Source of the DNA: Falsiroseomonas sp.
GTDB taxonomy: Bacteria > Pseudomonadota > Alphaproteobacteria > Acetobacterales > Acetobacteraceae
DNA: 64,000 nt
Direction of reading: 5' to 3'
Assembly (NCBI RefSeq): GCF_030695085.1
Contig: NZ_JAUYTS010000056.1
Span: 1 to 64,000 of the forward strand
Shown: one piece after another, positions 36,263 to 44,306 of the stretch
Layout: each line of letters starts with the position of its first letter
How positions within the stretch are numbered: the stretch's first letter is position 1
The notes under the pieces: generated by a model
What the model was told of the DNA's origin: nothing
The model's input: only the letters and a program-made list of their open reading frames with translations
The model's database searches: none
Position numbers and translations under genes: made by a program

Positions 36263-37498
36263 CTACTCCGCCGCCGCGACCGCCCCGCGCGGAGGCGGCG
36301 CGGCCCACAACTCCGGCGCCAGCTCCTCCTTCCGATCCGGGAAGGCCAGCGCGCACAGGAAGGTCACCGCCGCGAAGACGGCGAGCACCAGCAGCACGCT
36401 GCCCAGGCCCCCCGCCGTGGCGTGCAGCCAGGCGATGAAGGGGCTGGCCGCCGCGGCACCCAGGAACCCCACGAAGAAGCGAATCGAATAAAGCTTCGCC
36501 CGCAGCGCCGGCGCCACGTAGCGCGCCGTCATCGTCTCATTCACCGTCACCTGGCCGAAGATCGCCGCCGCGATCAGCCCCGCCACAGGCAGCACCATCC
36601 AGCCCTGTAGCTGCGACAACAGAAGAAAACCGGGCATCTGGATGCAGGCCAGCGGCAGGAAGACGCGGCGCAGGGTGTTGCGGTCGATCAGCCGTCCCAC
36701 GGTGAATTGCGTCAGCCCGCCGCAGATCGTCACCAGAAAGGCCAGAAGGCCCACCACCGGCAGCAGATCCGGGCTGTTCGCCAGGCGCTCCGCCATCAGC
36801 TTCGGCAGCAGCAGGGTGAAGGCGTTGAAGATGAAGCCGGAGATGGTGGCCAGCGTCAGCAGCACCACAACGGCGCGCCGCACCACGGCGCCGGGGATTT
36901 CCGGGAAGGGTTTGCCGGCCGCCTTGTTCTTGGCCACATCCTCCGGCCCTTCCCGCAGATACAGCAGCCCGATGCCGATGCTGAGCAGGCCGGGGATGGC
37001 AAAGGCCCAGCGCCAGCCGAACCAGGCGGCGACGAAGGCCGTCACCACCGGCGCCAGCGCCACGCCCAGATTGCCGAAGACGCCGTTGATGCCCATGGCC
37101 GCGCCGACCCGTGCGCCGGCCGCATCCACCAGCATCGCCGTGCCGATCGGGTGGTAGATGGCGCTGAACGCCCCCATCAGCGCCAGTGCGCCTGCCAGCC
37201 AATAGGGGCCGGGCGCGAATGCGGCCAGCACCAGCGCCGCGCCGCTGCCGAGGAAGAAGGCCGCCATCAGCGCCGGCCGGCCGAACCGCTCCGCCAACCA
37301 ACCCATCGGCAGGCTGCCGAGGCCGTACAGCACGAACATGCCGGTGCCGAGCGCCAGGATCGGCCCGTAATCCGTGCCGAACATCGCCGGTTCCTGCAGC
37401 ATGATGGCCAGCACGGCGGTGGCCAGGATCAGCAGCCCGTAATGGGTGAAGATATGCGCCGTGTTGACGAACCAGATTTGCCGCTCTGCCGCGTCCAT
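36263..37498 (-). CDS. MFS transporter
   Basis: 411 residues with twelve hydrophobic segments. Begins NTAHIFTHYGLLILATAVLAIM; the loop 2-3 motif is MGWLAERFGRPALMAAFF, and AIYHPIGTAMLVDAAG is typical of fosmidomycin-resistance/Fsr-like or related efflux carriers. Substrate unknown. Divergent from an AraC-type regulator with only 45 bases between the starts, so that regulator probably controls it. Its stop is 3 bases from the convergent oxygenase gene. Confidence 0.82.
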   Translation of the reverse strand: MDAAERQIWFVNTAHIFTHYGLLILATAVLAIMLQEPAMFGTDYGPILALGTGMFVLYGLGSLPMGWLAERFGRPALMAAFFLGSGAALVLAAFAPGPYWLAGALALMGAFSAIYHPIGTAMLVDAAGARVGAAMGINGVFGNLGVALAPVVTAFVAAWFGWRWAFAIPGLLSIGIGLLYLREGPEDVAKNKAAGKPFPEIPGAVVRRAVVVLLTLATISGFIFNAFTLLLPKLMAERLANSPDLLPVVGLLAFLVTICGGLTQFTVGRLIDRNTLRRVFLPLACIQMPGFLLLSQLQGWMVLPVAGLIAAAIFGQVTVNETMTARYVAPALRAKLYSIRFFVGFLGAAAASPFIAWLHATAGGLGSVLLVLAVFAAVTFLCALAFPDRKEELAPELWAAPPPRGAVAAAE

Positions 37499-37530
37499 GA
37501 CCGTTCCCCTGACTGGTGGTCATGCTACCT

Positions 37531-37575
37531 TGGCGGATCACAGATGGCTCGACAGACCATGTCGCCAATCCGCCA
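37531..37575. promoter_or_regulatory. Inverted repeat at the MFS/AraC divergent junction
   Basis: TGGCGGAT (37531-37538) and its exact complement ATCCGCCA (37568-37575) are 29 bases apart and span the AraC-gene start. This may be the regulator's own operator pair. The second arm lies inside the coding region if ATG 37544 is used, and just after ATG 37559 if that start is used. Confidence 0.3.
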
Positions 37576-38371
37576 GAATTCTACCCCCCATTTGGCCCCC
37601 CGGCGCGGCCTGCCGCAGGAAGCGGTGGACCGGCCGCTCGCCGCCTTCGCCCGCGACTATCCAGCCGGAGAGGAAGTGCCGCGCCACAGCCATGACCGCG
37701 CCCAGCTTCTGTACGCGACGCAGGGCATCATGCGGATCACGACGGATGATGCCGGCTTCATCGTGCCGCCGATGCATGCGCTGTGGATGCCCGCCGGCGC
37801 GCCGCACCAGGTGCTGACGGAGGGCGGCGTCGCCATGCGCGCGCTGTTCCTGCGCGCCGATGCCGCCGCCGCCGGGCCGGGCGCCACCACGGTGCTGGCG
37901 GTGTCCGCCCTGCTGCGGGAATTGATCCTGGCCGCCTGCGCGGAGCCGCTGGAATGGGACCAGCAAGGCCGCGGCGGCCACCTGGCCGCGCTGATCCTGG
38001 ACGAGATCGCCCGCGCGCCGTCCCTGCCCTTCCGGGTGCCGGAACCGCGCGACCCGCGCCTGAAGCGCCTGGCCGCCGCGCTGCGCGCCGCCCCCGCCAG
38101 CGCCCGCACGCTGGAGGAATGGGCTAGCCTGGCCGGCGCCAGCCCGCGCACGCTGGAACGCCGCTTCCAGGCCGAAACGGGCCTGTCCTTCGCCCGCTGG
38201 CGGCAGACCCTGCGGCTGGCGGAGGCCGCGTCCCGGCTGGCGCGCGGCGAAACGCCCGCGCGTGCCGCCGCCGCCGTGGGCTATGCCAGCGCGCCGGCCT
38301 TCGGTGCCGCCTTCCGGGCCGCCTTCGGCATCACGCCGGGCGCGGCGCGGGGGGAGCGGCCATCCGATTGA
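37544..38371 (+). CDS. AraC-family transcriptional regulator
   Basis: 275 residues from ATG 37544; ATG 37559 is an alternative. The N-terminal cupin has RDYPAGEEVPRHSHDRAQLLYATQG and WMPAGAPHQV, the sensor domain of the small AraC subgroup. C-terminal HTH: RTLEEWASLAGASPRTLERRFQAETG and AAAAVGYASAPAFGAAFRAAFGITPG. Divergent neighbour of an MFS carrier, the likely target. The last 41 bases overlap the convergent carbonic-anhydrase-like gene. Confidence 0.88.
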   Translation: MARQTMSPIRQNSTPHLAPRRGLPQEAVDRPLAAFARDYPAGEEVPRHSHDRAQLLYATQGIMRITTDDAGFIVPPMHALWMPAGAPHQVLTEGGVAMRALFLRADAAAAGPGATTVLAVSALLRELILAACAEPLEWDQQGRGGHLAALILDEIARAPSLPFRVPEPRDPRLKRLAAALRAAPASARTLEEWASLAGASPRTLERRFQAETGLSFARWRQTLRLAEAASRLARGETPARAAAAVGYASAPAFGAAFRAAFGITPGAARGERPSD

Positions 38372-39245
38372 ACCACCGTGTGGAGCGCAAAAGCCCATCC
38401 GGCCGCGGCGCCAGGCCCGCGCCTTCCAGCAGCACCGCGGTACGGCGCTCGGCCTCTGCCGGCGGCAGGCCGGGCGACAGCCGCCGGTACAGCGCGGCGC
38501 CGCGCGCCACATCGGTGCGGGCGACCCGGTTGCCGGTATCGGCGCGGCTGCGGAGATAGGCCAGCACCTCCCGCGCTGCGGCGGCGGCGGTCGGCTCGCC
38601 GCGTGCCGCGGCGGCGGCGGCCAGGGCGGCGCGGGCGGCCTCGGCGGTCAGGCCGTAGCGGGTGACGCCTTCGGTCAGCAGCGCACGCTCCGCCTCCGGC
38701 GCCAGCGGGCCGTCGCGCAGATGCAGGCGGATCAGGTCGGCAAAGCCCGGCGGCGGCACGGCCTCCGCCCGCAGGGCGCCACCAGCGCAGGCGGCGCAGG
38801 GCATCAGGGTGGAGCTGCCATCCAGCTCCATCAGCCGCAGTTCCACCTGCATGTCCGGGTGGCGGGACAGCACGCCGGCGGCGGCCTGGTCCAGCACCGC
38901 CTGGTGCTGAGCCAGTTCATCCGCGCGGTTGAGCGACAGGCGGCGGCCGGCGAACAGATCCATGGCGCCGCAATCCCGGTGGTTCACGAACACCACCTTG
39001 CGCACGCCATGCAATTGCCGCGACGCCGCCAGGTTTTCCCACAGCGCCTGGCCCCAGGCCGGCCGTGCCGGGTCCACCGCGGCGAGCGCCGCGCCGGCGA
39101 TGCGGAATTCCGAATAGCGATCGGTACGGCCGACCGATTCCATCAGGAAGGTCACGTCATCCACCAGCCGCGGGTCGATGCAGCTGACCACGAAGGCATC
39201 CGCCTTGCTGGGCGCGGGTTGGGTTGGGGTCTGGGTGATGCTCAT
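38331..39245 (-). CDS. Beta-carbonic-anhydrase-like protein with a C-terminal partner domain
   Basis: 304 residues. The N-terminal two-thirds has the beta-CA zinc-site pattern: CIDPR with Cys22, Asp24 and Arg26, then FVNHRDCGA with His89 and Cys92, plus the FRIAGAA strand. Extra cysteines at 150 and 153 (PCAAC) are unusual. Residues about 185-299 are a separate domain (LLTEGVTRYGL ... LYRRLSPGL ... LAPRPDGLLRSTRWFNR) that is homologous by eye to the whole protein at 43094-43528. No signal peptide, so cytoplasmic. Start ATG 39245 overlaps the upstream membrane-protein stop. CO2/bicarbonate activity is plausible but unproven. Confidence 0.7.
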   Translation of the reverse strand: MSITQTPTQPAPSKADAFVVSCIDPRLVDDVTFLMESVGRTDRYSEFRIAGAALAAVDPARPAWGQALWENLAASRQLHGVRKVVFVNHRDCGAMDLFAGRRLSLNRADELAQHQAVLDQAAAGVLSRHPDMQVELRLMELDGSSTLMPCAACAGGALRAEAVPPPGFADLIRLHLRDGPLAPEAERALLTEGVTRYGLTAEAARAALAAAAAARGEPTAAAAAREVLAYLRSRADTGNRVARTDVARGAALYRRLSPGLPPAEAERRTAVLLEGAGLAPRPDGLLRSTRWFNRMAAPPAPRPA

Positions 39246-39658
39246 TTCGCCACTTCCTCCGTATGGCTGATGCCGCCCAGGCGATGATCGACATGGGAAT
39301 AGGACAGGCCGGCGGTGAACAGCGCGGCCAGTGTCAGCAGCGCGCCGATCAGCAGCGAGCCGGGATTGAGGATCGGCGTGCCGGTGATCCCCGCCAGGGT
39401 GAAGCCGGTGCCGATGCAGAACAGCGTCACCAGCGCCATGCCGCGTGGCTTCAGCACGCCGCGCGTGGTGCGCCACAGCATCAGCAGCATGATGGCCAGC
39501 AGCGCCCCGGTGGCCAGCTTCGCCCAGAACCAGTCGAGGCCCCCCAGCACCCAATGCAGGTAGGAATAGCCGGAGGGGTTGTAGACCGCGAAGACCACGA
39601 ACAGGCTGAACAGCCCACGCGCCACCACGCCCTGCCAGTTGAAGCGCGCCGCGCTCAT
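39242..39658 (-). CDS. Four-helix membrane protein, DUF6524-like
   Basis: 138 residues. It begins FNWQGVVARGLFSLFVVFAVYNPSGYSYLHWV, a pattern I associate with DUF6524, then three further hydrophobic segments (LATGALLAIMLLMLW, GMALVTLFCIGTGFTLAGI, SLLIGALLTLAALFTAGLSYSHVDHRL) with two histidines at the end. Function unknown. Overlaps both neighbours (ATGA), so it is made together with the mitofilin-like exported protein and the carbonic-anhydrase-like protein. Confidence 0.7.
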   Translation of the reverse strand: MSAARFNWQGVVARGLFSLFVVFAVYNPSGYSYLHWVLGGLDWFWAKLATGALLAIMLLMLWRTTRGVLKPRGMALVTLFCIGTGFTLAGITGTPILNPGSLLIGALLTLAALFTAGLSYSHVDHRLGGISHTEEVAK

Positions 39659-40242
39659 GGCGGCGCCTGCGCGGTGCGCGCGGAGATTGCGGTGACGAGG
39701 GCGGCGGCGGCCTCCTCCATCGCCAGGCGGCGGGCCAGCCCCTGCCGCCAGGGCTGCAACGCCGCCGCCGCCGGACCGTCCAGCGTCGCCAGCGCCTGGT
39801 CCGCCGCACGCAGCGCCCCCCGATCCAGCAGCGACTCCGCCGCCGCGGTCGCCGCCAGCGCCGGGCTGTCGCCGCCGCCGAAGCGGGCGCCGATCCGCAT
39901 CGCGCCGGCCATCCAGCGCCACAGCCGCCCGGCCCCCGCCGGATGGCCCAGCTCCGCCAGCACGGCGGCGTTGGCGGCGGCGGGAAAGCTGGCGGCCAAT
40001 TGGCGCGGCAGCGGCGCGCCATGCGCCGCCACCGCATCCAGCGGCGCCAGCAACGCCTGCCAGCCCGGCTCATCCCCGGTCAGCGCCTGCGTCACCGCCA
40101 GGGCGCGCGGGAAGGGGGCGGGACGGGTCAGATGCGGCAGCAGCAGCTCCGCCCCCGCCAGCGCCAGCAGCGCAGGTTGCGCGGGCTGCGCCTGCGCCGG
40201 TTGGGCAAGCAGCAGCAGCAGAAGGGGCAACAGGTATCGCAT
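39655..40242 (-). CDS. Exported protein resembling the mitofilin C-terminal region
   Basis: 195 residues with a signal peptide (MRYLLPLLLLLLAQPAQAQ). The mature part is all helical: LLALAGAELLLPHL, PFPRALAVTQAL, LLAPLDAVAAHGAPLPRQLAASFPAAANAAV and GALRAADQALATLDGPAAAALQPWRQGLARRLAMEEAAAAL. The G-x-P, LAASFPxxA and L-x-x-GDL-A-type segments follow the order seen in alphaproteobacterial mitofilin-like (COG4223/Mic60) proteins, without their membrane helix and coiled coil. Recognition is by eye. Its start overlaps the stop of the upstream exported protein by one base (TGATG). Confidence 0.6.
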   Translation of the reverse strand: MRYLLPLLLLLLAQPAQAQPAQPALLALAGAELLLPHLTRPAPFPRALAVTQALTGDEPGWQALLAPLDAVAAHGAPLPRQLAASFPAAANAAVLAELGHPAGAGRLWRWMAGAMRIGARFGGGDSPALAATAAAESLLDRGALRAADQALATLDGPAAAALQPWRQGLARRLAMEEAAAALVTAISARTAQAPP

Positions 40243-41309
40243 CAGCCACATCCCGGATTGGCGGCGCGCAATTCGCTGCGTCGCGAGGCCAGCGCCGCCG
40301 CCACGGCCAGGCGGCCCTGCGCCGGCAGGCGCTGTTCCGCACGGTCGATCGCCTCCAGCGCCTGCGCCTCGAAGGCTTCGCGGTTCAGGGCGGAATCGAC
40401 GCGGTTCAGCACGTAATCGAGGCCCCAGGACAGGCCGACACCGCCCGCCACCCCCAGCGCCACCCCGGGCGAGCCGCCCAGCGTGTAGCCGAAGGCGCCG
40501 CTGGCGGCGACGATGGACCCCGCCTCGCTCACCCGCAGCGCGACGGCACCCAGCCGCGCCGCCATGGGCCGCATGGAACGCAGGAACACCGTGCCGGTCT
40601 CCGCCCCTTCCTCCACCACCAGGGCCATCGGGTCGGCATCCGCCGCCTGCCAATCGGCCAGCGGCCGGACGGCGGCCCACAGATCCACCCGCGGCACGGC
40701 GACGGCGCCGGGGGCGATCAGCGAAACGCGCGGCAGCGCCTGCGCCCGCTGCGCCACTTCCGTCACCGCCACCCACCATTCGGCGCCGATGACATCGCGC
40801 AGATGCGCGCGGTCCTGCGCTAGCGCTGCGGCCGGGATGGCGGGTTCCAGCACGCGGGTGCGAAAGGCTTCCCGCACCGGGGTCGCCATGCCCTGGGCGA
40901 TGCGATCGGGCAGGCTGGAAGCATCGGCCTCCGCCACGCCTTCCGCCAGGCCGCGCGCGGCAAGGCCGAGCACGCGATAGGCCGTCATGTAGCTTTGCAC
41001 CCAGCCATAGGCCCAGTCGCCGAAGCCGGGCACGGCTTCCCGCGCCGGGGCCAGGCGCATGGCGGCGGCATCGGCCAGCAGGCGATGCGCCATCCCCTCC
41101 AGCCGCGCCGCTTCCGCCGCCAGATGCTGGTCCCAGGCCAGCAGCGCCGCTTCCGGCACGTCGCGCAGGGCGCAGTTGCCATCCGGATTCCGCACCGCCA
41201 TGGGCGCCGCCCAGGCCGGCAGGGCGAAAAGCATAAGCCCCAGCACAACCGCGGCGCGAAACCCCTTACGCGCTGAGCCCCGCCGATTTAGCTTCCGCGC
41301 ATGGAACAT
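40242..41309 (-). CDS. Exported or membrane protein of unknown function
   Basis: 355 residues from ATG 41309; the signal segment is AAVVLGLMLFALPAWAAP. A GTG at 41246 would avoid a 9-base 5' overlap with the divergent plus-strand gene. The mature part is helical (WDQHLAAEAARLEGMAHRLLADAAAM), and near residue 285-310 there is a glycine-zipper hydrophobic segment (GAFGYTLGGSPGVALGVAGG) that could cross or insert in a membrane, followed by a helical tail. I do not recognise a family. First gene of a four-gene overlapped unit ending with the carbonic-anhydrase-like gene. Confidence 0.65.
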   Translation of the reverse strand: MFHARKLNRRGSARKGFRAAVVLGLMLFALPAWAAPMAVRNPDGNCALRDVPEAALLAWDQHLAAEAARLEGMAHRLLADAAAMRLAPAREAVPGFGDWAYGWVQSYMTAYRVLGLAARGLAEGVAEADASSLPDRIAQGMATPVREAFRTRVLEPAIPAAALAQDRAHLRDVIGAEWWVAVTEVAQRAQALPRVSLIAPGAVAVPRVDLWAAVRPLADWQAADADPMALVVEEGAETGTVFLRSMRPMAARLGAVALRVSEAGSIVAASGAFGYTLGGSPGVALGVAGGVGLSWGLDYVLNRVDSALNREAFEAQALEAIDRAEQRLPAQGRLAVAAALASRRSELRAANPGCG

Positions 41310-41903
41310 GGCGGCATCGGGATGATCCTGTGGGGCGGGGCGGAGGCCGCGCTCGCCATCCTGCTGGTGCTCGGCCTGCTGCGCGCCGCCGGGCTGGTCT
41401 ATCACGCGCTGGCACCCGCGGATGCCGAGGCCGTGCCGCTGCTGCATGTGATGGCGCTGTCGGCCGGGCTGGCCTGCGGCGTGGCGCTGCTGCTGGCCGT
41501 GCCGCATGGCGAGAGTTTTCGCCTGTCCAGCATCTTCGTCGTGCAGGGACCGTGGAACCTGGATCTGCCGGGCTTCCTGCTGCGCCATAGCCTGCCCAGC
41601 CGCGCAACGCTGGAAAATGCGCGCGACCTGCTGGCCGAGGGCGGCCCCGGCGCGCTGCCCGGCGGCCTGGCGCTGCTGCTGCTGGCCACCGGCCCGCTGG
41701 CCGCCTTGCGCTGGTGGCGCGGCTGGGCGCGGCTGCGCGCGCTCGGCGCCTTCCTGCTGCTGGCCGCCAGCACGGCGCTGGTGCTGCACTACGCCATCCA
41801 TCTGCTGGCCTGGATGCTGGCGCTGCTGAATTTCTGGTTGTTCGCGCTGCTGCTGTTCGTCTTCCAGCGCTGGCGCCATGCGCCGCGCGGCGGCGGGCAC
41901 TGA
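41301..41903 (+). CDS. Polytopic membrane protein of unknown function
   Basis: 200 residues from ATG 41301; ATG 41322 is an alternative that would remove the 5' overlap with the divergent gene. Four or five hydrophobic segments: AALAILLVLGLLRAAGLVY, VMALSAGLACGVALLLAV, LPGGLALLLLATGPLAAL and two more in the C-terminal third. Between them is a hydrophilic loop FRLSSIFVVQGPWNLDLPGF. The only plus-strand gene among the surrounding unknown membrane and exported proteins; it ends 6 bases from the convergent DUF4239-like gene. Confidence 0.6.
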   Translation: MEHGGIGMILWGGAEAALAILLVLGLLRAAGLVYHALAPADAEAVPLLHVMALSAGLACGVALLLAVPHGESFRLSSIFVVQGPWNLDLPGFLLRHSLPSRATLENARDLLAEGGPGALPGGLALLLLATGPLAALRWWRGWARLRALGAFLLLAASTALVLHYAIHLLAWMLALLNFWLFALLLFVFQRWRHAPRGGGH

Positions 41904-41908
41904 GGTCA

Positions 41909-42709
41909 TCAGTTCACCTCCATCAGCGCGAGGTAGGGCCGCGGCGTCAGCAGCGCCTGGTCGCCGACGAAGGGAAAGGCCAGCTTCAGGGCTACCAGCA
42001 GCACCGCACCGACGATCAGCGCGATCACCGCGCCCATGGTGTAGTGCAGCGCCACATGGCCGCCGCCAAAGAACCATTGGAAGCTGATGGTGGCGACGGA
42101 GACGGTCAGCACCAGCACCCAGATCAGGCCGGACAGGGTGCGGGACATCAGGGAAAGCCGCTCGATCCGCGCCTGTGCGACATTCGCCACCCAGGCGACC
42201 GCATTCTCCTTCACCGAGTGTGATCCGTCGCTGCGTCCCTCGACATCGAGGAAGGCCCGCGCCAGGCGCTGGAACGCGGCCTCGGACCCGCTGCTCGGAT
42301 GGCTGGCCTGCATCGCCGGCCAGTCATGCGTCACGACGGCGCCGGCATAGAGGCGGATGGAGGCGCGCATCTCCTCCCGCACCGCGCTGAGTTCCGGGCC
42401 GGCGAAACTGTCCACCGCCAGCGCCAGCATGTAGAGGTTCGAGGTCTCCTGCCGCACCGTCTCGCGCGCCGATTGGTAGATGTCCCAGCCCCCCACCAGG
42501 GCGAGGGCCGCGATCACCGCATAGACCTCCACGACGAAGCCGTACTTCACCGCGCCGATCTGCGCATTCGCGGCGAATTCCTGCGGCGTGAAGATCTGGT
42601 GCATGGCGTGGCCGAGGCCGAGCGCCAGCAGCACCGGCACACCCGCGGTCAGCAGAATGGCAAGCCAGCTGGGCAGGGCCGCGATGGTGTGTGGCAGCGA
42701 GAATTCCAA
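41909..42709 (-). CDS. DUF4239 (bestrophin-like) membrane protein
   Basis: 266 residues from TTG 42709, chosen because AGGAGGGG lies a few bases upstream; an ATG at 42778 would overlap the preceding gene by 31 bases. Two N-terminal hydrophobic segments (WLAILLTAGVPVLLALGLG and YGFVVEVYAVIAALALVGGW), then a soluble helical region TVRQETSNLYMLALAVDSF ... REEMRASIRLYAGAVV, then two C-terminal segments (LIWVLVLTVSVATISF and AVIALIVGAVLLVALKLAFPF). This is the DUF4239 layout, distantly related to bestrophin anion channels. A bicarbonate or chloride channel is a tempting inference given the nearby carbonic-anhydrase-like gene. Confidence 0.65.
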   Translation of the reverse strand: MEFSLPHTIAALPSWLAILLTAGVPVLLALGLGHAMHQIFTPQEFAANAQIGAVKYGFVVEVYAVIAALALVGGWDIYQSARETVRQETSNLYMLALAVDSFAGPELSAVREEMRASIRLYAGAVVTHDWPAMQASHPSSGSEAAFQRLARAFLDVEGRSDGSHSVKENAVAWVANVAQARIERLSLMSRTLSGLIWVLVLTVSVATISFQWFFGGGHVALHYTMGAVIALIVGAVLLVALKLAFPFVGDQALLTPRPYLALMEVN

Positions 42710-42747
42710 TTGCCCCTCCTGGGCGCCGCTGACGCGGAACGCGCGGT

Positions 42748-43065
42748 CTAGTCGAAATCGGCTTCCGTCCAGGCCCAATGCCCCACCGCCAGCCCGGCGA
42801 CGCCGCCGATGGTCGCCGCCAGCGCGCCGCCATGGATCAGCGCGGAGCCGGAAACCGCACCGGCGAACAGCCCGACGCCGAGGGCCATGGCATGGCCCGC
42901 CGTGATGCGCTGCGCCGGCACCGCCGGGATGGTGACGGAAGGCAGCGTAACGGCGGGAAGGGCGGGCGTGGTGATGACCGATTGCGTGGCGCCCAACTGC
43001 GCCATGGCGTGTTGCGGCACCAGCGCCAGGCCAGCCAGCAGCAGGATCGCCAGGATCGTCTTCAT
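42748..43065 (-). CDS. Small exported protein with glycine-rich hydrophobic tail
   Basis: 105 residues from ATG 43065. Signal peptide MKTILAILLLAGLALVPQHAMA, a Pro/Val/Thr-rich segment (TTPALPAVTLPSVTIPAVPA), then two hydrophobic stretches rich in Gly and Ala (AMALGVGLFAGAVSGSALIHGGALAATIGGVAGLAVGHW), a pattern seen in small membrane-inserted proteins. No named family. Lies between the stand-alone TRYGL-domain gene and the DUF4239-like gene. Confidence 0.6.
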   Translation of the reverse strand: MKTILAILLLAGLALVPQHAMAQLGATQSVITTPALPAVTLPSVTIPAVPAQRITAGHAMALGVGLFAGAVSGSALIHGGALAATIGGVAGLAVGHWAWTEADFD

Positions 43066-43093
43066 GTGTGGTTCTTTCAAAGGGGAATGAAAA

Positions 43094-43528
43094 TCAGCCA
43101 TCGATGGCGCGCCACCAGCGCCGGGTGCGGATCAGCCGACCATGTGGCTTCGGCGCCAGCTCCATCTCCTCCATCCGCCGCTTCACGCGCCGCGCGGCGT
43201 CCGCTTCCGAAAGCCCGGCACCGGCACGGGCGCGGTAGAACGCCACGGCCTTGTTGAAATCCTGCCGCGCGACGCGGCCGCGCCGGTCCGCCATGGTCTT
43301 GAGCAGCAGGCCGGAGGATCGGCCGACCTCGCCTTCGAGGGCGATCTGGTCCTGTTCCGCCGCCGCGCGCAGCACGCCGCTGGCATCCTCCAGCCGCAGC
43401 CCGTAGCGGGTCAGCCCTTCCTCCAGCAGGCGGCGTTCCTCGGCGCTGTCGAGGAAGCGGCGGCCCTGCATCTGCAACTTCACCAATTCGCCGAAGCGAT
43501 TGCGGCCGTCCTGGTCGCCAGCGTTCAT
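43094..43528 (-). CDS. Stand-alone TRYGL-domain protein
   Basis: 144 residues, no signal peptide or membrane segment. The sequence EERRLLEEGLTRYGL ... VARQDFNKAVAFYRARAGAGLSEADAARRVKRRM ... LAPKPHGRLIRTRRWWRAI aligns along its length with residues about 185-299 of the carbonic-anhydrase-like protein. The N-terminal DGRNRFGELVKLQMQGRRFLD is extra. The domain is helical, basic at its end and ends in a Trp-rich (T/S)RRW motif. I know no name for it. Its presence in both minus-strand sets links them. Confidence 0.65.
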   Translation of the reverse strand: MNAGDQDGRNRFGELVKLQMQGRRFLDSAEERRLLEEGLTRYGLRLEDASGVLRAAAEQDQIALEGEVGRSSGLLLKTMADRRGRVARQDFNKAVAFYRARAGAGLSEADAARRVKRRMEEMELAPKPHGRLIRTRRWWRAIDG

Positions 43529-43550
43529 CGGATTTTCCCCGCGCGTTCGG

Positions 43551-44306
43551 TCAATGTGCCAGCGTCACCGGACGCACCGCGGGGGCCTGTGGCTCCCGCG
43601 GCAGATCCATGCCCTGCGGCCGCGTCGCCATGCCCTGCACGCGCGCATTCAGCCGGTCGATCGCACGCAGGATGCGGCTGGCCTCGATGCCGAGCGGCGC
43701 ATCCGTCGGCGTCAGCACGAATTTCACGCGCGGCAGCGGGAACAGGTCCACATCCACCTTGTCCACGCTGAAGCCGCCGATTTCCGTCGCATCCAGGATG
43801 CCGCGCACGATGGTGCGCTGGATCACCGCCACCGGCCCGGGATTGCGCTGCGCGTGGCGGTCCAGCATCCGCTCGACATAGTCGCGATCCGCTTCCGTCA
43901 GCTCCCGCGCCTGGCCGAAGGCGAGGCCGAAGCTGGGGATCAGGCCGATGGAGCTTTCGATCTCCTTCAGCTTGTAGCCGGCGATGTCCATCAGCCAGGT
44001 GAAGTCGTCATTCTGCGCGCGGTTCTGGTGCAGCGCGCCGTGCCGGCGCATGAAATGGCTGGCGCCGGAGCTGAAGCCGAACAGGCCGAGCACGCTGCCC
44101 AGCAGATCTTCCGCCCGGTCGGCGAGCCCGCCCTCGGACAGATCCTGCAACGGCACCGTCACCATGGTGCGCGGCGAATTCTGCTGGCCCGGCAGCGCGG
44201 TCTGGGCCTGTGCGGCAGGCCCCGCCAGCAGCGGCAGCGCGAGGCTGCCGGCCAGCAGCCAGGTGGAGATGCGGGGCATGGCGGGGGTCTCCGGCGCGGG
44301 GTTCAT
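43551..44306 (-). CDS. Exported protein of unknown function
   Basis: 251 residues from ATG 44306 (ATGA overlap with the upstream gene); ATG 44279 would start exactly at the signal peptide MPRISTWLLAGSLALPLLAGPAAQA. The mature protein has MVTVPLQDLSEGGLADRAEDLLGSVLGLFGF, a TWLMDIAGYKLKEIESSIGLIPSFGLAFG helix-turn segment, LTEADRDYVERMLDRHA and VDKVDVDLFPLPRVKFVLTPTDAPLGIEASRILRAIDRLNARV. It is probably periplasmic. Not recognised. Confidence 0.6.
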   Translation of the reverse strand: MNPAPETPAMPRISTWLLAGSLALPLLAGPAAQAQTALPGQQNSPRTMVTVPLQDLSEGGLADRAEDLLGSVLGLFGFSSGASHFMRRHGALHQNRAQNDDFTWLMDIAGYKLKEIESSIGLIPSFGLAFGQARELTEADRDYVERMLDRHAQRNPGPVAVIQRTIVRGILDATEIGGFSVDKVDVDLFPLPRVKFVLTPTDAPLGIEASRILRAIDRLNARVQGMATRPQGMDLPREPQAPAVRPVTLAH

